From contig CM040440.1 of assembly GCA_022749755.1 (NCBI GenBank), positions 13,565,269-13,629,268 on the forward strand: a DNA stretch of 64,000 nt, read 5' to 3'. Source of the DNA: Azadirachta indica (Eukaryota > Streptophyta > Magnoliopsida > Sapindales > Meliaceae). Shown here in pieces: positions 11,541 through 24,000 of the stretch (the stretch's first letter is position 1; each line of letters starts with the position of its first letter). A program made the position numbers and the translations under genes. The notes beneath the pieces were generated by a model. The model saw nothing but the letters and a program-made list of their open reading frames with translations, was not told the origin of the DNA and ran no database searches.

Positions 11541-12075
11541 GATGCCATGCAAGCTCTCTTACCTTCAAGTTATAAGATAATATTAAATCCTACTGATCAA
11601 CAACTAACACTTGATTATTTATTGCAAAAACTTTTTGTCAATCTTCTCCCATCTAACTGAGTGATTGATTTGGGATATTTATGGCGAAAGTAAAGTTTGG
11701 AAGAAATTATTTGAAGAGAAAAGTGAAAACATGCTCTACTTTTTCAAAAATCTGAAGAAGAAGAGTAAGAAAAGCTCAGGAATTGACTGCATAATAGACT
11801 GTAGAACATGAAGATGGCACAAGGATACCAAAAACTATTCCCTCGATTGTGAAACAAATATTAATAATTGTGGGGATGATTACATCTCTATCAAATAAAA
11901 AGGAAAGAAAAGATAAAAGGAAGATGATGAAGAGGAAATAATGCCTTCTTGCACTTTCCAAGATATAATGAAAACGTTTCAAGAGAATAATATGTCTATA
12001 GTTGAGCTATTGGATGCATGTATAATGTTGTTGAGAGATTTCAAAATGTGGTGTTTGTTAGGGATGGTAATGGAA
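11541..12075 (+). pseudogene. NAC-domain gene remnant, plus strand (unit A)
   Basis: Plus-strand reading gives LPSSYKIILNPTDQQL, then DYLLQKLFVNLLPSN and an in-frame TGA (about 11559-11660). After a frame change come VWKKLFEEKSENMLYFF, NLKKKSKKS, HKDTKNYSLDCETN and VELLDACIMLL. These match NAC subdomains A to D in order (PTDEEL, YL.KK, LP, YFF, a shortened Trp-containing block). NAC proteins are plant transcription factors. Stops and frame changes rule out a full protein. Copies lie at 13078, 31750 and 62600. Confidence 0.7.
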
Positions 12076-12942
12076 TGGGGACCCCCTTCCTCAGCCCTAT
12101 ACTCCTCCTCGTCCTCGATTTGCTCAAATCGAGGATGAGTGGTCTCTGATTTGGGCCTAAAACCCCTGGCTCGTCCTCGATCAATTTGACCTTGTTTAAC
12201 TTTAAACTTGAATAAAAATATGTTGCAGTTACATGGATTTGATTTTAAGACACGAAGGAAGCTGAACAACTAACTTAACACTAGACCAATTACATTTTAA
12301 CTAGTTTTCTACCATAAAAACTAAATGATAAAAACAAATAAAAGATTGAAAAGATAATAGGAAAATTATACCACATTAACACTAAGAATACATGAACAAT
12401 ATAGTACTACATTACTTCAATATATATTTTTTAAGATATGTTATATTTTTCTTTTTATTGTCTATTGTAGAATATTTTCATTTTAATTAATAAAATTAAA
12501 ATCACATACTAGTAACTTAGTGGTAAAATACGTAACTCTCTTCTTTCTTATGACGAAGGGGATTTTTGTCTCTATAATTATTTTTAGTATATTTTTCTTA
12601 AATTAGGAATAGTTTTAATTAAATTGTCAGAGATTTTTGTGGAGAGCATCAAATTTACAACTATCTCGACTTTTAGTAGATTTTGGTCAAATTGGCAAAA
12701 AATCTCTTTTTTTGATAAAAACTTTCTTCTTTCTCAACAAGATAGAGATTGTAGACTTCATAATGGTTTTGAATAGATTTTTCTTAAATTAGAAACAGAT
12801 TTTTATCAAATTATTAGAGACTTTTACAGCCAACGCTAGATTTGCAACTATCTTAACTTTTGGTAGATTTTGGCCAAATTGGTATAAACTTTTGTCGATA
12901 AGGTCAACACGAAACTTCTAGCTATACTAATTTTTGATAAAT
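12076..12942. repeat. Dispersed repeat following plus-strand NAC remnant (unit A)
   Basis: Begins with TAGGGATGGTAATGG, which resembles a hAT-type terminus, and a CCTC-rich stretch. About 850 bp of AT-rich DNA follow. A module of about 180 bp containing AGATTTTGGCCAAATTGG-like words occurs twice (about 12590-12715 and 12775-12900). The whole is repeated at 13260-14180, 33816-34770 and 63116-64000. No coding content. Confidence 0.75.
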
Positions 12943-13077
12943 TTTTTTATCTTATATGGGTATATTGTACATGTAATTGTATAATCAAGGACGAAGAGCC
13001 TCTAAGGCCTCTTCACCCCCTTCCCCACCCACCCTACCCCGGCCCTTAAAGCCCCATAAAATTTTTAAAATTTTTTA

Positions 13078-13250
13078 GCGGTCGCACAAGGATACCAAAA
13101 TATATTCCCTTGGTCGTGAAATGAATATTAATAATTGTAGGGATGATTATGTCGCACAAAAAGAAAAGATAAAGGAAGATGATGAAGAAGAAATAATGGC
13201 TTCTTGTACTTTCCAAGATATAATGAAAAAGTTTCAAAACAATATGGCAA
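13078..13250 (+). pseudogene. NAC remnant, 3' part only (unit B)
   Basis: Plus-strand words HKDTK, NINNCRDDYV, EDDEEEIMASCTFQDIMKKFQNN correspond to the distal half of the unit A remnant. The frame is open here from 13121 to 13321 but has no promoter or N-terminal NAC subdomains, so expression as a protein is unlikely. Confidence 0.5.
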
Positions 13251-14180
13251 TGGAACGAGAACCCCCATCCTCGGCCCTGTACCCTCCCCATCCTCGATTT
13301 GTTCAAATCGAGGATGAGTAGGAAAGGCCCAATTTGGGCCTAAAACCCCTAACCCGTTCTCGATCAATTTGACCCCATTTGACTTTAAACTTGAATAAAA
13401 ATATGTTGCAATTACATGGATTCGATTTTAAGACATGAAGGAAGTTGAATAACTAACTTAACATTACACCAATAACAGTTTAACAAGTTTTCTATCACAA
13501 AAACTAAATGATAAAAACAAACAAAAAATTGAAAAGAACTTTTAGGATAATAGGAAAGTTATATCACACGAACATTGAGAATATATGAACAGGATAATAT
13601 TATATTACATCAATATATAATTTTTAAGATATGTTATATTTTTCTACTTATTGTCTATTATAGAATATTTTCATTTTAATTAATAAAATTAAAGTCACCT
13701 ACTAATAACTTAGTGGTAAAATACTTAACTCTTTTTTTTCTTATAAGAAAGGAGATTTATGTATTTACAATTATTTTCGGTAGATTTTTCTTAAATTAGA
13801 AATAATTTTTGGTCAAATTGTCAGAGACTTTTGCGGACGGCACCAAATTTACAGCTATCTGACTTTTGATAAATGTTGGCCAAATTGGCAAAAAATCTCT
13901 TCTTTTGATAAAAACTCTCTTCTTTCTTATCAAGATAGGGATTGTAAATTGCACAATGGTTTTGCATAGATTTTCCTTAAATTAGGAACAAATTTTTAAC
14001 AAATTATTAAAAACTTTTGCAGATGACACTAGATTTATAGCTATTTTAACTTTTGGTAGATTTTGGCCAAATTGGTATAAACTTTTGTCGATAAGGTCAA
14101 CACGAAACTTCTAGCTATAATAACTTTTGATAATTTTTTTTAATCTTATATAGGCATATTATACATATAATTGTATAATT
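13078..14180. repeat. Tandem copy of 11850-12960 (unit B)
   Basis: Repeats the end of the plus-strand NAC remnant and the following dispersed repeat about 1.2 kb downstream of the first copy. It starts abruptly inside the NAC remnant at the HKDTK block, so only the gene's 3' part was duplicated. It is clearly more diverged than copies A and A' are from each other. Confidence 0.85.
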
Positions 14181-14738
14181 AAATACAGAGTGACTTAGGC
14201 CCTAGAATCCACACCACACCACAATTTTTTTAACAATCTTTTATTATAAATTTATATTTTAGTCTCATTTTTAGATTTATATACAGTTTAATGCTTATAC
14301 TTTCAAATTATTAATTTATCCTTTTATTTATTATTTTTAAAATATTATCTAATAAATTTTATCTTTTAATCATTTTGGCCCTTTCAAAACTTTTTCCTTA
14401 AACAAAAATAGAAATGGAACTAAGAATATAATTAGAAGAATAACATCAATCTAATTTATCAAATTGATACCTAAAATTAGGAAAACAGATTGATTTCCTG
14501 TTCTAATGAGCGTGGAACAATTTCAAGGGTACCGTAACAACTAACAAAATGGAATTACATCGGCTCCAGGATTCACTTCTTAATGTTTGAAGGATGTAGG
14601 GTAACAAAAACACTCAATTTTTGAATTTTTTTGATAAATATATTTGGTGTTTTGTCTTTTTACATTGATTAGTAATTAAATATAAACAAACTAAGGAATA
14701 TATAATTAATAGTATTGCAATTGCATGTGTTTAATTAA
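14181..14738. other. Intergenic DNA shared with other NAC remnants
   Basis: No gene seen. About 14470-14660 resembles 55880-56035 and parts of 36500-36700, the 3' flank of the minus-strand NAC copies. Confidence 0.5.
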
Positions 14739-15679
14739 TTAGCACAGGTCGTTGTTGTTGTTGATCTTCGGGGAGTACTTTAGATACTCTTCAATCACAA
14801 ATCTGAAATCATCTGTCGAATCAGCCGCAACATCAACATCACCATCCGACGTCAAGAGTTCTTCAATTGATCGAATCCGCTCTTCTTCTTCTGTCCTTGG
14901 AGGTGCTGAATTACCCGTCTTATCATCAACTTCACTTGCTAAATTTCCCTTCTGATCATCAGTTTCTATCTTCCCATGCAAAGTCCACGGTGCTAAAAGC
15001 ACTTCTCCTGAAAGCTGACATCTGTTGCAATCAACAGCTTCGCTCTCCACCTTCTTTTCCCTCTGACCATTATTCTGCTTCTCATTACACACTATCATCA
15101 ACCTTATTCTCACGCAAATATCACAACCACAACTTCCTTCTCCAAACCATTTCTGTGATTAGGAAGCATGGAAGCTTCTGCTTCTTCTGCTTTTGATTTC
15201 ATCTCCTTTATTTTACAGACCACCTAATCACAACTACTCACCTCACCATAAGAATCAGCCAATGTAAACTCGTGCATGATCCAACTACTCTTCTTTCCCT
15301 TAATCTTGAAAGAAAGAGTTTTCTTGAAACCGATTACTACATTCTTCTTCGTGGTGTCAAGAACCTTTGTTGCAGACGTCTCCCCATGCTAAGTTCCGCC
15401 CCCAGCAACCCTAAAAATCCTCCTTTTGCCCGTCTTCTTCAAAGTTTTGAAACAGTACCATATACATTGACCACCAATATCATCGCCAAAGATCTCCCGC
15501 AGTGCCATCTTTTCGTAGACATCGCAGTTTAAGATGATCGGATTGGGTGGAAGAGCTTCTCCTCTAACCTTTCGTAGAAGAAAGTCTCTGACTAATTCAT
15601 CTTCACTCACCTTAAACCGGACTCCTACCCCTGATGACGGCCTGCTAATTGGCATGTTCATATTCTGTGCAAATATCAA
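14739..15679 (-). pseudogene. NAC-domain transcription factor pseudogene (longest copy)
   Basis: Minus-strand frame, likely starting at ATG 15664 or 15658. NAC features in order: VGVRFKVSEDELVRDFLL (subdomain A), ALPPNPIILNCDVYE (B), QCIWYCFKTLKKTGKRRIFRVAGGGT (C), VVIGFKKTLSFKIKGKKSSW and IMHEF (D), VVCKIKEM (E). An acidic, Glu-rich C-terminal region ends at 14739. Lesions: TAG at 15389-15391 where NAC proteins have Trp, TAG just before VVCKIK near 15210, and a frameshift near 15120, deduced from the open version at 56237-56539. Otherwise full length, so it was recently a gene. No intron is needed to read through it. Confidence 0.85.
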
Positions 15680-15699
15680 CTACTAAATTTTACGTTCAG

Positions 15700-16479
15700 A
15701 AAAATTGAGAAAATTAAGCAAAATAATCCGTGCTTACACTAAATTTTTAATAATACTACTACTTAAATTTTGCTATAAAAATAATCTATCTAATTTTTTT
15801 AACGAAAATATTCCTATTAAAAAGTAAATATTGATCATTTTTTAAAATTCTTCGTGAGATATATTTTAGTTCAATTAAATTATTTTTATATAAATTTTGA
15901 TTAATAGTAATTTTAAAAAGTTAAATTCCTAAATTTGTTACTATTAAAAATTCTAAAAAATTTCCCTTTCTCTTCTCCTTTTATCTTCTCTATAGACCTT
16001 TTCTATTTATGCTCGAGGCTGGGAATTCGTTGGGCTTGTTTCTTCTTTCTGATAACCTTAAGGCCTAGTGACCTTTCTTATCTGACCCAGTCCAAAACGA
16101 TATTTCTGGGTGCAGGCTTGGCCCTTCTCTTCATTGTATTTATGTCGGTCTCCCTAAGGGAGTGCTTATCATAATGCCATGCTTGGGCATGGCTCAAAGG
16201 CCTGAAGAGTGGAGCTCAACAATGGAAGTAGGTGTAAACTAGTATGACCTATGCGGGAATTTCAATTTTATACAATTCTAATTAGACAAAAACTTGTTTC
16301 TCTCATGACAAATTCCAATTATATTAAGAAATCGACTTCCATTCATTCAAATTCAATAAAATCAATGGCAAAACTTTATGAAAAAAATTGTTTTATTTTG
16401 TGATTTTTGTATACAAATTTAGAAAATAAAAACCAAATATTAATGATTTTGTGATGTTTAAATGATAATCTTTAATTTA
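15700..16479. other. Non-coding; one GC-richer patch
   Basis: No gene recognised. About 16010-16220 is noticeably richer in G and C than its flanks and reads like the end of an unidentified transposon, but no partner end was found. Confidence 0.4.
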
Positions 16480-17080
16480 AAAATAAGAAATTTGAATTAA
16501 ATTTAAATATTAATATATAAAATTGAATCAATTTTAACAATTATAAAAAATAAAATTTATGTTCATAAAGAGTATTTTAGAAAAATAAAAATGTTCAAAA
16601 CAAGTTTTTTGATAAAACAAAGAAACGGAAACAATTTTATTGTTTTTTGTCTGTTTATTCAAATTAGTTTCGATTAAAAAATTATATTCATTATTGTTAG
16701 TGTAACAATATCAACATATTAAATTATAACTTGACTTAACAGTGAAAACCTTATACTTGGTTCACGATCTAAAATTATTTTTTAATTGTAAAAAAAAAAG
16801 GTGAAATTTAGTATTAAAAATAATAAGAAAATCAAACACTAAAATTGAATAAAGCATTAATCAAAACAAACATCTCTTGATAGTATAGAACAATCACGTT
16901 ACATAGACTGTTAAATTGTTCAAAATATAATTTAAGAGTCAGTTAAAATTTAGATGAACTTTAAATTTAGTTGAAAATCCTCTTTTTTTATTCATTTTTT
17001 AGGACTATATCATACAGTTGTTATACGGTATCATAATTTGAATAAATATTCTACTAATATTACTACTTGATTATATTTTT
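16480..17080. repeat. Duplicated AT-rich segment, uninterrupted copy
   Basis: Matches 18040-18167 followed by 23495-24000. It contains the intact target GATAAAACAAAGAAAC of the MULE insertion at 18168 and so serves as the empty site. Confidence 0.8.
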
Positions 17081-18039
17081 AATAAATATTCATTTTTTAT
17101 TCAAGTGCATGCAAAGAGAATTTTTATCACATCATGCCATTTTTATTTTTTTTATTTTACACAATACTTATTTTTGAAAGAAATAAAATGTATAGAAAGA
17201 CATATGACATTCTTTGGCCATTTGGTTTCAGAGCAAGAAATTGCATTGAGATATTGGGGACAATCAAAATATTTTGGTAAGTTCAAGTTAAATTATATTT
17301 GTTAAATATGTTATTTATACTATAATTTATAATAATTTAACATATTATTATGTATATATCATAAAAAATCTTCCTTTAACTTGGCTCTTTTTTTTTTTTA
17401 GAGATCAAATATAAAGATTATGGTTTGGAATAATGGGATATGGTAAGAGTATTTATTCCTTAAACATTTATAAAAGGAAAATATTTCACTAGTTTTTTTG
17501 CAGTGGGCTTAAACGCTAACCCTAACCCTAACACTAACTACTGGTTGCTTCATATGTTAATTAATTTGTGGAATTATTTTTGTCTCTTGTTAAAACCAAT
17601 TAATATAATTAAAGAATGTCAATATTTATAGGATGGGCTAGTCAATTAATTATTTATTTACTTAATTAGGATAAAATAGTTATAAGAGTATGGTAAGGTA
17701 TGTAATAAGAAATAGATTTCTTTAATTGATAGAATTTTCATAATAAAAAAAAAAAATATTAAAAATAAATTTTAAAAATAATTTGGCACGTTTAAACCGT
17801 TAAATATTTTTAAATAATATATTTTATTATGAATTTAATTTTGAGTGATTATCACCTCTTTTAAGTTATTATGAAAATTTTTTTTTTTTTTTTAATTTAT
17901 TCTATTTAAGTATATTAAAATAATTAAAATAATTATTATTAATATATTAAAATAATTAGCAAATATCACCACTTTCTTTCTTACGATACCCTCGAAATAA
18001 TTAATAATTATTTACATAAAGTCAAAAGAAAATTTTTTT
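17081..18039. other. AT-rich non-coding spacer
   Basis: No gene seen apart from chance frames. It contains a short telomere-like tract at 17512-17537. Confidence 0.5.
17512..17537. repeat. Short interstitial telomere-like tract
   Basis: Three consecutive CTAACC/CCTAAC-type units matching the plant telomere/telobox word, then a variant unit. Too short to mark a fusion. Teloboxes are also common in plant promoters, but no gene follows here. Confidence 0.6.
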
Positions 18040-18158
18040 ATTTTTCTAATTAATGATATTTAAATATTAATGTATAAAACTAAATCAATTCAATTGTAAG
18101 AGTTATAAAAAAAAAAATTATGTTCATAAGAAAAAATGTTCACAATGTGCTTTTGATA

Positions 18159-18167
18159 ATAAAACAA
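18159..18167. repeat. MULE target-site duplication, left
   Basis: ATAAAACAA, matched by ATAAAAAAA at 23486-23494 (one mismatch). The uninterrupted paralogue near 16610 has one copy. Nine bases is the standard Mutator-type duplication. Confidence 0.85.
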
Positions 18168-21100
18168 GGGAAAACCACCACTCCCCCACCCGCCCTCCCC
18201 AAATAGATTTTACTAGACGAAAATAAACAAAAGCAATCCCATGATCAAGATTTTTTTGTTAACTTAACGGAAAATATATGATTTTACTGAAAAGCCTTCA
18301 CATATATACAAATGTCCCAAGATAAGTTAGAGTGGGCCCAATTATGTAAACATTAATTATTATTATATTGAAAATATATATATATCAACGTCAATTATTA
18401 TTATGTTTTATTTCAATGAAACTAATGGAAAAAAAATGGGAGTGAAGTATGAATATGACAAAAATTTCATAAAGAGAAGCATATAACCGTTGGGTTAGTA
18501 ATGGTCCAAATCAACGGGCAAAAAATTTACTTATATAAACAAGCACTTCACCTGTAACAACAACTACCATAAACTATACGGCAAAGTAATTCTTGATCTT
18601 TCCATTTTTCATAATATAGAAAACACTCATGAGCATTAGTAGTAATAGTGCCTAGTTAAACATATAGCAAGCTATAAAATGTCCAATTATTGTTCCTTTG
18701 AAAGCTCTGTATTGCAAATAAATGGGGGAATTATCAAATTTAAAAATAAGAAGTATAGCTGTAGGGAGAAGGTGGGCATTTATATGTCCAAAAGAAAAAA
18801 AAATCTTAAAAAAAACTTTACTTTTTCTGCATGCATGAGTTAAGTTGTGGTTGTTTTGAATTGTGATAGCCAAACAAAGAAGAGATAAGTGATATGAGGA
18901 GGGGAAAACTCTAAATTTCACAAAATAATATGGTCAATGAAGGAACAATAAAATTCATAAACAAGACATGTAATTGCGGTGAAAGGACTAGTGTAAGAAT
19001 ATCATAGATAGCCAAAAGCCCAAACTTCTTATACTAACTACAAGTCAACCATCTTAAAAAGAAAAAAAATAAAAAAAGGGAGGCAATGGATATATAATGT
19101 TTATGCAAAGGGTATACAAATGTATTTGATTTATGTTGTTTGGCAGTTGCACCCTATTGCAAAGCCTTGCATCCATTGAAGTTGTGATTGCACCCTAAAA
19201 ACTGCCTTTTAAGGCTGTTGGGATTTAGTTGAAGCTTCAGTTCGCATCCTATGCATTCTTCTAGCCCTTTTGTGCAAAGGATCATTAGGTTGGGATCGTT
19301 GGTCAACAATTGTAAACTATAAAGCTGATGCTTCCTATGAACCTGAGACACCAAGTTGTGAAGTTGCTGTTTGTTGTAAAGATGCTGTGTGTAGAGATGG
19401 TCAGCTGTGTAAAGGTGGTCAGCACATGAATAATGATTTCAAATGAAAGAAATAAGAAGCAGAACCTAGGAACAACTAATAACTTGTTATTTTAGACTTG
19501 CCATTGGTTTTTTGTTTACTGCTATTAGAGGAAAGACCTATTGCTGTTATTTGTAAAAAGAAAGTTGTGATTTTACTAATAATGAAAAGTGATACTTTGG
19601 CCACATTATAAGATACCTTGAAAATCAATTTAAATATGCAACTACTTACTTTATCACTGGTACAACGCCTTGGATTATGGCCTAATATATTAACACTTTG
19701 CTTGGCTCTTTAGTTCTATTTTTTTAGGTCTTTTAGGTTGTTGTACTTCACTAATGATTAGATTTCAAGCCTATTAATAGCAAGACAATTTTTTTCATTT
19801 AGGATGGGGTGTATGATGTTAAAATAAGTTAGCATATATGCTTTTTTAGTCAACAAATAGAAAACATATTCAGTCGGGTCATTATGAATATCAAAACATG
19901 TTGGTATGGTAGTCCACTTAATTGCCATGCAAGGCATTCGCAGTACTTTTTCTATAGAGTGACCACATAATGCCTAAGGTTACCAATTACAGATTCTATA
20001 ACCTCAAACTCATGTTTACTGGACTTGACAACTAACAAACTCCTAGCAATTTTCCCCAGCTTAGTCAACTTTTTAGAGACTTTTGGAGGTACCTTGGTTT
20101 GTCATACCTTAATCTTCTCTCTCATCCTAATCATCCTTGTTATAACCTTCACCCTTATGAGCTCCAATAACTCTAATACTAGTCTTTTTCTAAACTCACT
20201 TAAGAATTCATTCTAACTCTCTGTCATATTATTCGTAATGTCATTAGTTTTAAAAACATGGTCAAAGTTGTGAGTTGTCCAAGTTGTTAGATTATTTTCT
20301 ACTAGCCATTGATGTGCTTTTGCGTTCATGGCCATGATTTTACTCATTCCATGTTGAAATTCATGCTTATTTTTAGCTCTCCAAGTTTTTCAAAATAGTT
20401 GCTTAAGTAATTTTGATGAGTGTTGCTTTATGAAGTTTGTTTACACATACCTTACACAGAACTTGGTTTTGACTACAAGAAACACATCTTCTGTTACTAC
20501 CGTTATGCTCTTTTACCTATTTGACATAATGTAAATTATCGTATCATTCCATATCTTCACGTGCTCCTTAAATAGTTGAAGAAACCAAGTCCAACTATCC
20601 TTATTTTCTCCTTCACATATAGCCATGGCTAGAGAAAAAATTCCTTATTGGCATCTACAGTAACTGCACTTAGAAACACATCTTTATATACAAATTTTAG
20701 ATGGGCACCATTAAGGCCAATGAACCTCTTACATCCCTTATAAACACCACCTGTTATGCCTTGAAGTTCATGAAAATTCTTTTCAAAAGTGTTTTTTATC
20801 CTCATAAAATATATTATATCTTCACTGTGGCCCTCTGTTTGCCATTAAAAGCATCGTTGCATATGCATTTAACTTCGCATATGACGTTCTGTATTCAGAT
20901 GCAGCCATTTTTAATTCCTTATTATTTATGCAATGAAGCTCTTTGTTGTAATTGTCTTAAACCTCCTTTGTAATTCTTTAGCCATTGTATATGTGCCAAT
21001 GCTAGGATTGGCCTTGACAATTGCATACAACTTCTGAATAGCCTAGGAACTTGTAACTTCTAGATTCTTCAAGACCTTATCACACGTATGATCTTCATCA

Positions 21101-23485
21101 CTCATAATCCTTACTATAAAGTTCACTTTATCAGCTAAAATTGATGCATGTATCCTTCAGTGGCAATTTGCTAATGCACACACAGTAGTAACTCTTGGTT
21201 TTTCATTTTTAATCCAGTTCAAGGTCACACCTTGTATAGCATACTCTCTTAAGTAAGTTCTGAAGGCTTCAACTGAGTTAAGGGCTTACCCAATCTTGAA
21301 CTTTACTTGTTCACATTATGAAGGTATTCTAAATATCCTATGTCTCACTTTACTGGCCATTCCCTTAAGCATATCTCCTTCATTGGGTTAATCATCATCC
21401 ACTATTGTAATTTGATAATTTGTCGTCATCTGTGCCATCCCCTAAATCTGTCAGGTCAGGATCAGCATCAGATGCAGACTTAGACTCTACAACATCTCCA
21501 ATATCATCATCAATTCATTTTAATTTGTCAACATTCCTCACATCATTAGAACTATCATCATTTTCACTTGCAGTAGCATCATTAGACCCATCTTCATCAA
21601 TTGTAGCATTATCACTATTTAAACCAGCATCATCATCAGTTGGAAATGCAGATTGGTAAACTGCTTCATAATTGAAATTATCATCATCCCCTACAGCTGA
21701 ATCTGCCCTAAACTCAAAACCCCCTTCCCTGTTATTTTCATATTGTTAAAACAACCATGATACATGTGGTAGTATGTCTTCAATTACATCTTTAAGGAAG
21801 TCTTATGATTTGGATGGTGCTAGTGCATGGTAAGATGTCTGCAGCTGATGAGGCTGCTATAAATTAAATGTTAGTTTTACATCTTTTGGTTATTGGGTAA
21901 CAGGTGCTTGTGTCAATTTTCAAACAAGGACTTCATCACGAGGGCTTTCAGCTTTAGTAGGGGTAAGTTGTGTTTTTGGGCCTTAATAGGCATGTGATGA
22001 TGTGTTTAGGGTGGTTAAAAGGTTCTTTTTTATTGAACATAGATAGGGATTTGAGGCCATATAATGATCTGGTAAAGCACATGCAAGAGGGACTGGCTAC
22101 ATCTCCAATTTCACCTCTTCAACACCTTTGGCTATGTGCATCTCTAAGAAATCCAAAAAAATCTTGTCATTTTCAATGTTAACAGTTTCCACTGACTAAG
22201 GTACAATGTTAGTGCATTTGAAGTTCTCATCATCAAACTTGAGCCTTTTAAACAAGTCCTTTATTATGTCATTTATACATGCCACTATACTTACTCTCAA
22301 TGAATGTCATATCCACAAAGCTCATGGTTAATCTCACAGAAATGAACAAAGATCTTAACTACTTGTTGCGGTCAAGACAAAGACGTTTATTACTAACATT
22401 ATTGTTAAACCAAACCACTGCATCTAGTACTTATACTAACATTCAATGCACATGTAAACATAACATCTACAACTAATCACTTTACAAACGATTATTTTAG
22501 TTAACTGGTAATTGACAAAACCAACAACTATATAAAAAATCATTTCTAACAAAAATGCAGAAACAATTTGGTCACATATATAGACTAGTTGCATATATGT
22601 TTTCATCATAAACATTTATTCACCTTACTGCACACACTACCACACTTACCAACTAAAAACCTCCATTTTCTCCATATTTCCAACCAAATATCCATGAAGT
22701 TTTAAAAACCAAAAATAGGGGCTTTCCAACCAAAGTTTTTTTTTACTTGTAAATATATATTGCTATTTCGAACAATTTACCCAAATCATGTTCTAAGACC
22801 CTCGGTTCATTTGTTACCATGTTTACATTGTATGGCTTGTTTGTCATTTTATACTCACAACTAACCATACACAAAAATCACGAACAATTACCACCGCATA
22901 AGCTGAAGGCTTTATCTAATTTATTTTTGTATAATACATTTACCATAATTGCAAACAAGTTAGAGCTTTAACCAATGACTTTTGCTTCCTTCCTAGCGTC
23001 CTTTATCCCAGTACACCTAAGAGACTAAATGCACCAAAATGTGTTGTAGAGTGAAGAGGGTTTTCTATCATAGATCTATAGTTTTGTTGCCCGCAATTAA
23101 AGTGATGTTAATGGCGCGAATTTACAATGGTCAAAGACCTATTGCAGTTGGTGATGTTCTTGGGAATGAAGAGTTTTCTATCTATACAAGAAAATAAGGA
23201 AAAATAAATTAAATTATGTTTTTCTTTCCTTATCTCTCTTTCCAATCACTGTGCCTTGTCATTTTCTACGTCAGAAGTCCATCACCTCTATCCCTCATAT
23301 CAGCCTTCCCCATTTAAATGTCCTTATTGTTCTTAAAAATTTGAATTTTATTGCTACTTAACTGATGGTAGAAGGGCTTCTTCTGTTTATTTCATCTAGT
23401 AGAGGAGAAATCAGGTAACTTGAAATCTATTTTTTTTTTTTTGGTGCGAGGGGAAGGAGGGTGTGCAGGGACTCGTTGTTTTCCC
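18168..23485 (-). mobile_element. Mutator-like element (MULE) with decayed transposase
   Basis: 5318 bp, bordered by a 9-bp duplication. Both ends start GGGAAAAC when read inward, with further partial similarity (TCCC, CCCTCC, CCCC) over about 40 bp. It carries a minus-strand MuDR-type transposase remnant at 19170-22300. The empty site is present in the paralogous segment at 16480-17080. The element is non-functional. Confidence 0.88.
19170..22300 (-). pseudogene. MuDR-type MULE transposase pseudogene
   Basis: Minus strand, in order: a long Asp/Glu/Ser-rich acidic tract (about 21700-21400); a MuDR N-terminal DNA-binding region (SVEAFRTYLREYAIQ, RVTTVCAL, RIHAS, DEDHTCDK; about 21280-21080); the DDE transposase core with GLNGAHLKFVYKDVFLSAVTVDANKE (about 20735-20660) and GENKDSWTWFLQLF; the HQWL region (about 20310); and a SWIM-type zinc finger remnant CECLAWQLSGLPYQH (about 19930) in which the usual third Cys is Tyr. 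A basic tail lies near 19200. Many stops and frameshifts break it. Transposase would normally bind the TIRs and cut the element out. Confidence 0.85.
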
Positions 23486-23494
23486 ATAAAAAAA
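23486..23494. repeat. MULE target-site duplication, right
   Basis: ATAAAAAAA; partner of 18159-18167. Confidence 0.8.
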
Positions 23495-24000
23495 AGAGGA
23501 AACAATTTTGTTATTTTTTTATTTAAATTAATTTTAATTAAAAAACTATATATTCATTATTGTTGGGGCAACCATATCAATGTATCTTGTTTAGAGGTTA
23601 TATAATAAGAGATACAGAAATATATATATTATGTATGTTAAATTATAACTTGATTTTGTAGCGAAACCTTTATACTTGTTCATGCGTCACAAAACATTTT
23701 TTAACTATGGTAAGTCAAAAAAGAAAATTGAGTAAAACTCCGTATTGAGAGTAACAGGAAAACCAAACAATAAAATTGAGCGAACCGTTAATCGAATCGA
23801 TATTGAGAATAATATAATACGGAATGGCCATAGTAAATAGATTGTTGAATTATTCAAAATATAATCTAATAATCTGTTAAATTCAGATGATCCTTAAATT
23901 GAGTTGATCAAAAGTCTTCAATTTTTTTTTTGTCCATTTCCTATAGCTACAATATACAATTGTAATTACTAAAAAGCAACAATTCAAGGTATTACACATT
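23495..24000. repeat. Duplicated AT-rich segment, right part of split copy
   Basis: Continues the match to 16625-17080 that began at 18040-18167 before the MULE. No coding content. Confidence 0.75.

Larger units (their letters stand above)
504..12942. repeat. Segmental duplication copy A
   Basis: From about 504 the sequence matches 57256 onward and stays collinear up to the right window edge (12942 corresponds to about 64000). The main difference is the copia element at 1975-7665, present here and absent in the other copy. By eye the divergence is under 1% around the SAUR gene and about 3-4% near the left end. The block carries a MITE-like element, a small unrecognised frame, a SAUR gene and a plus-strand NAC pseudogene. 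Confidence 0.9.

Noticed and set aside
12510..12560. tRNA-like words (TTAGTGGTAAAATACGTAACTC) suggesting a tRNA gene or SINE
   Set aside because: No cloverleaf or matching B box follows. The same words recur in each dispersed repeat copy and resemble motifs common in plant DNA-transposon flanks.
17512..17537. Telomere-like tract as a chromosome fusion or end
   Set aside because: Only about four units long, with ordinary repeat-rich DNA on both sides.
19154..19354. 66-codon minus frame as an independent gene
   Set aside because: It overlaps the C-terminal tail of the MULE transposase remnant in another frame.
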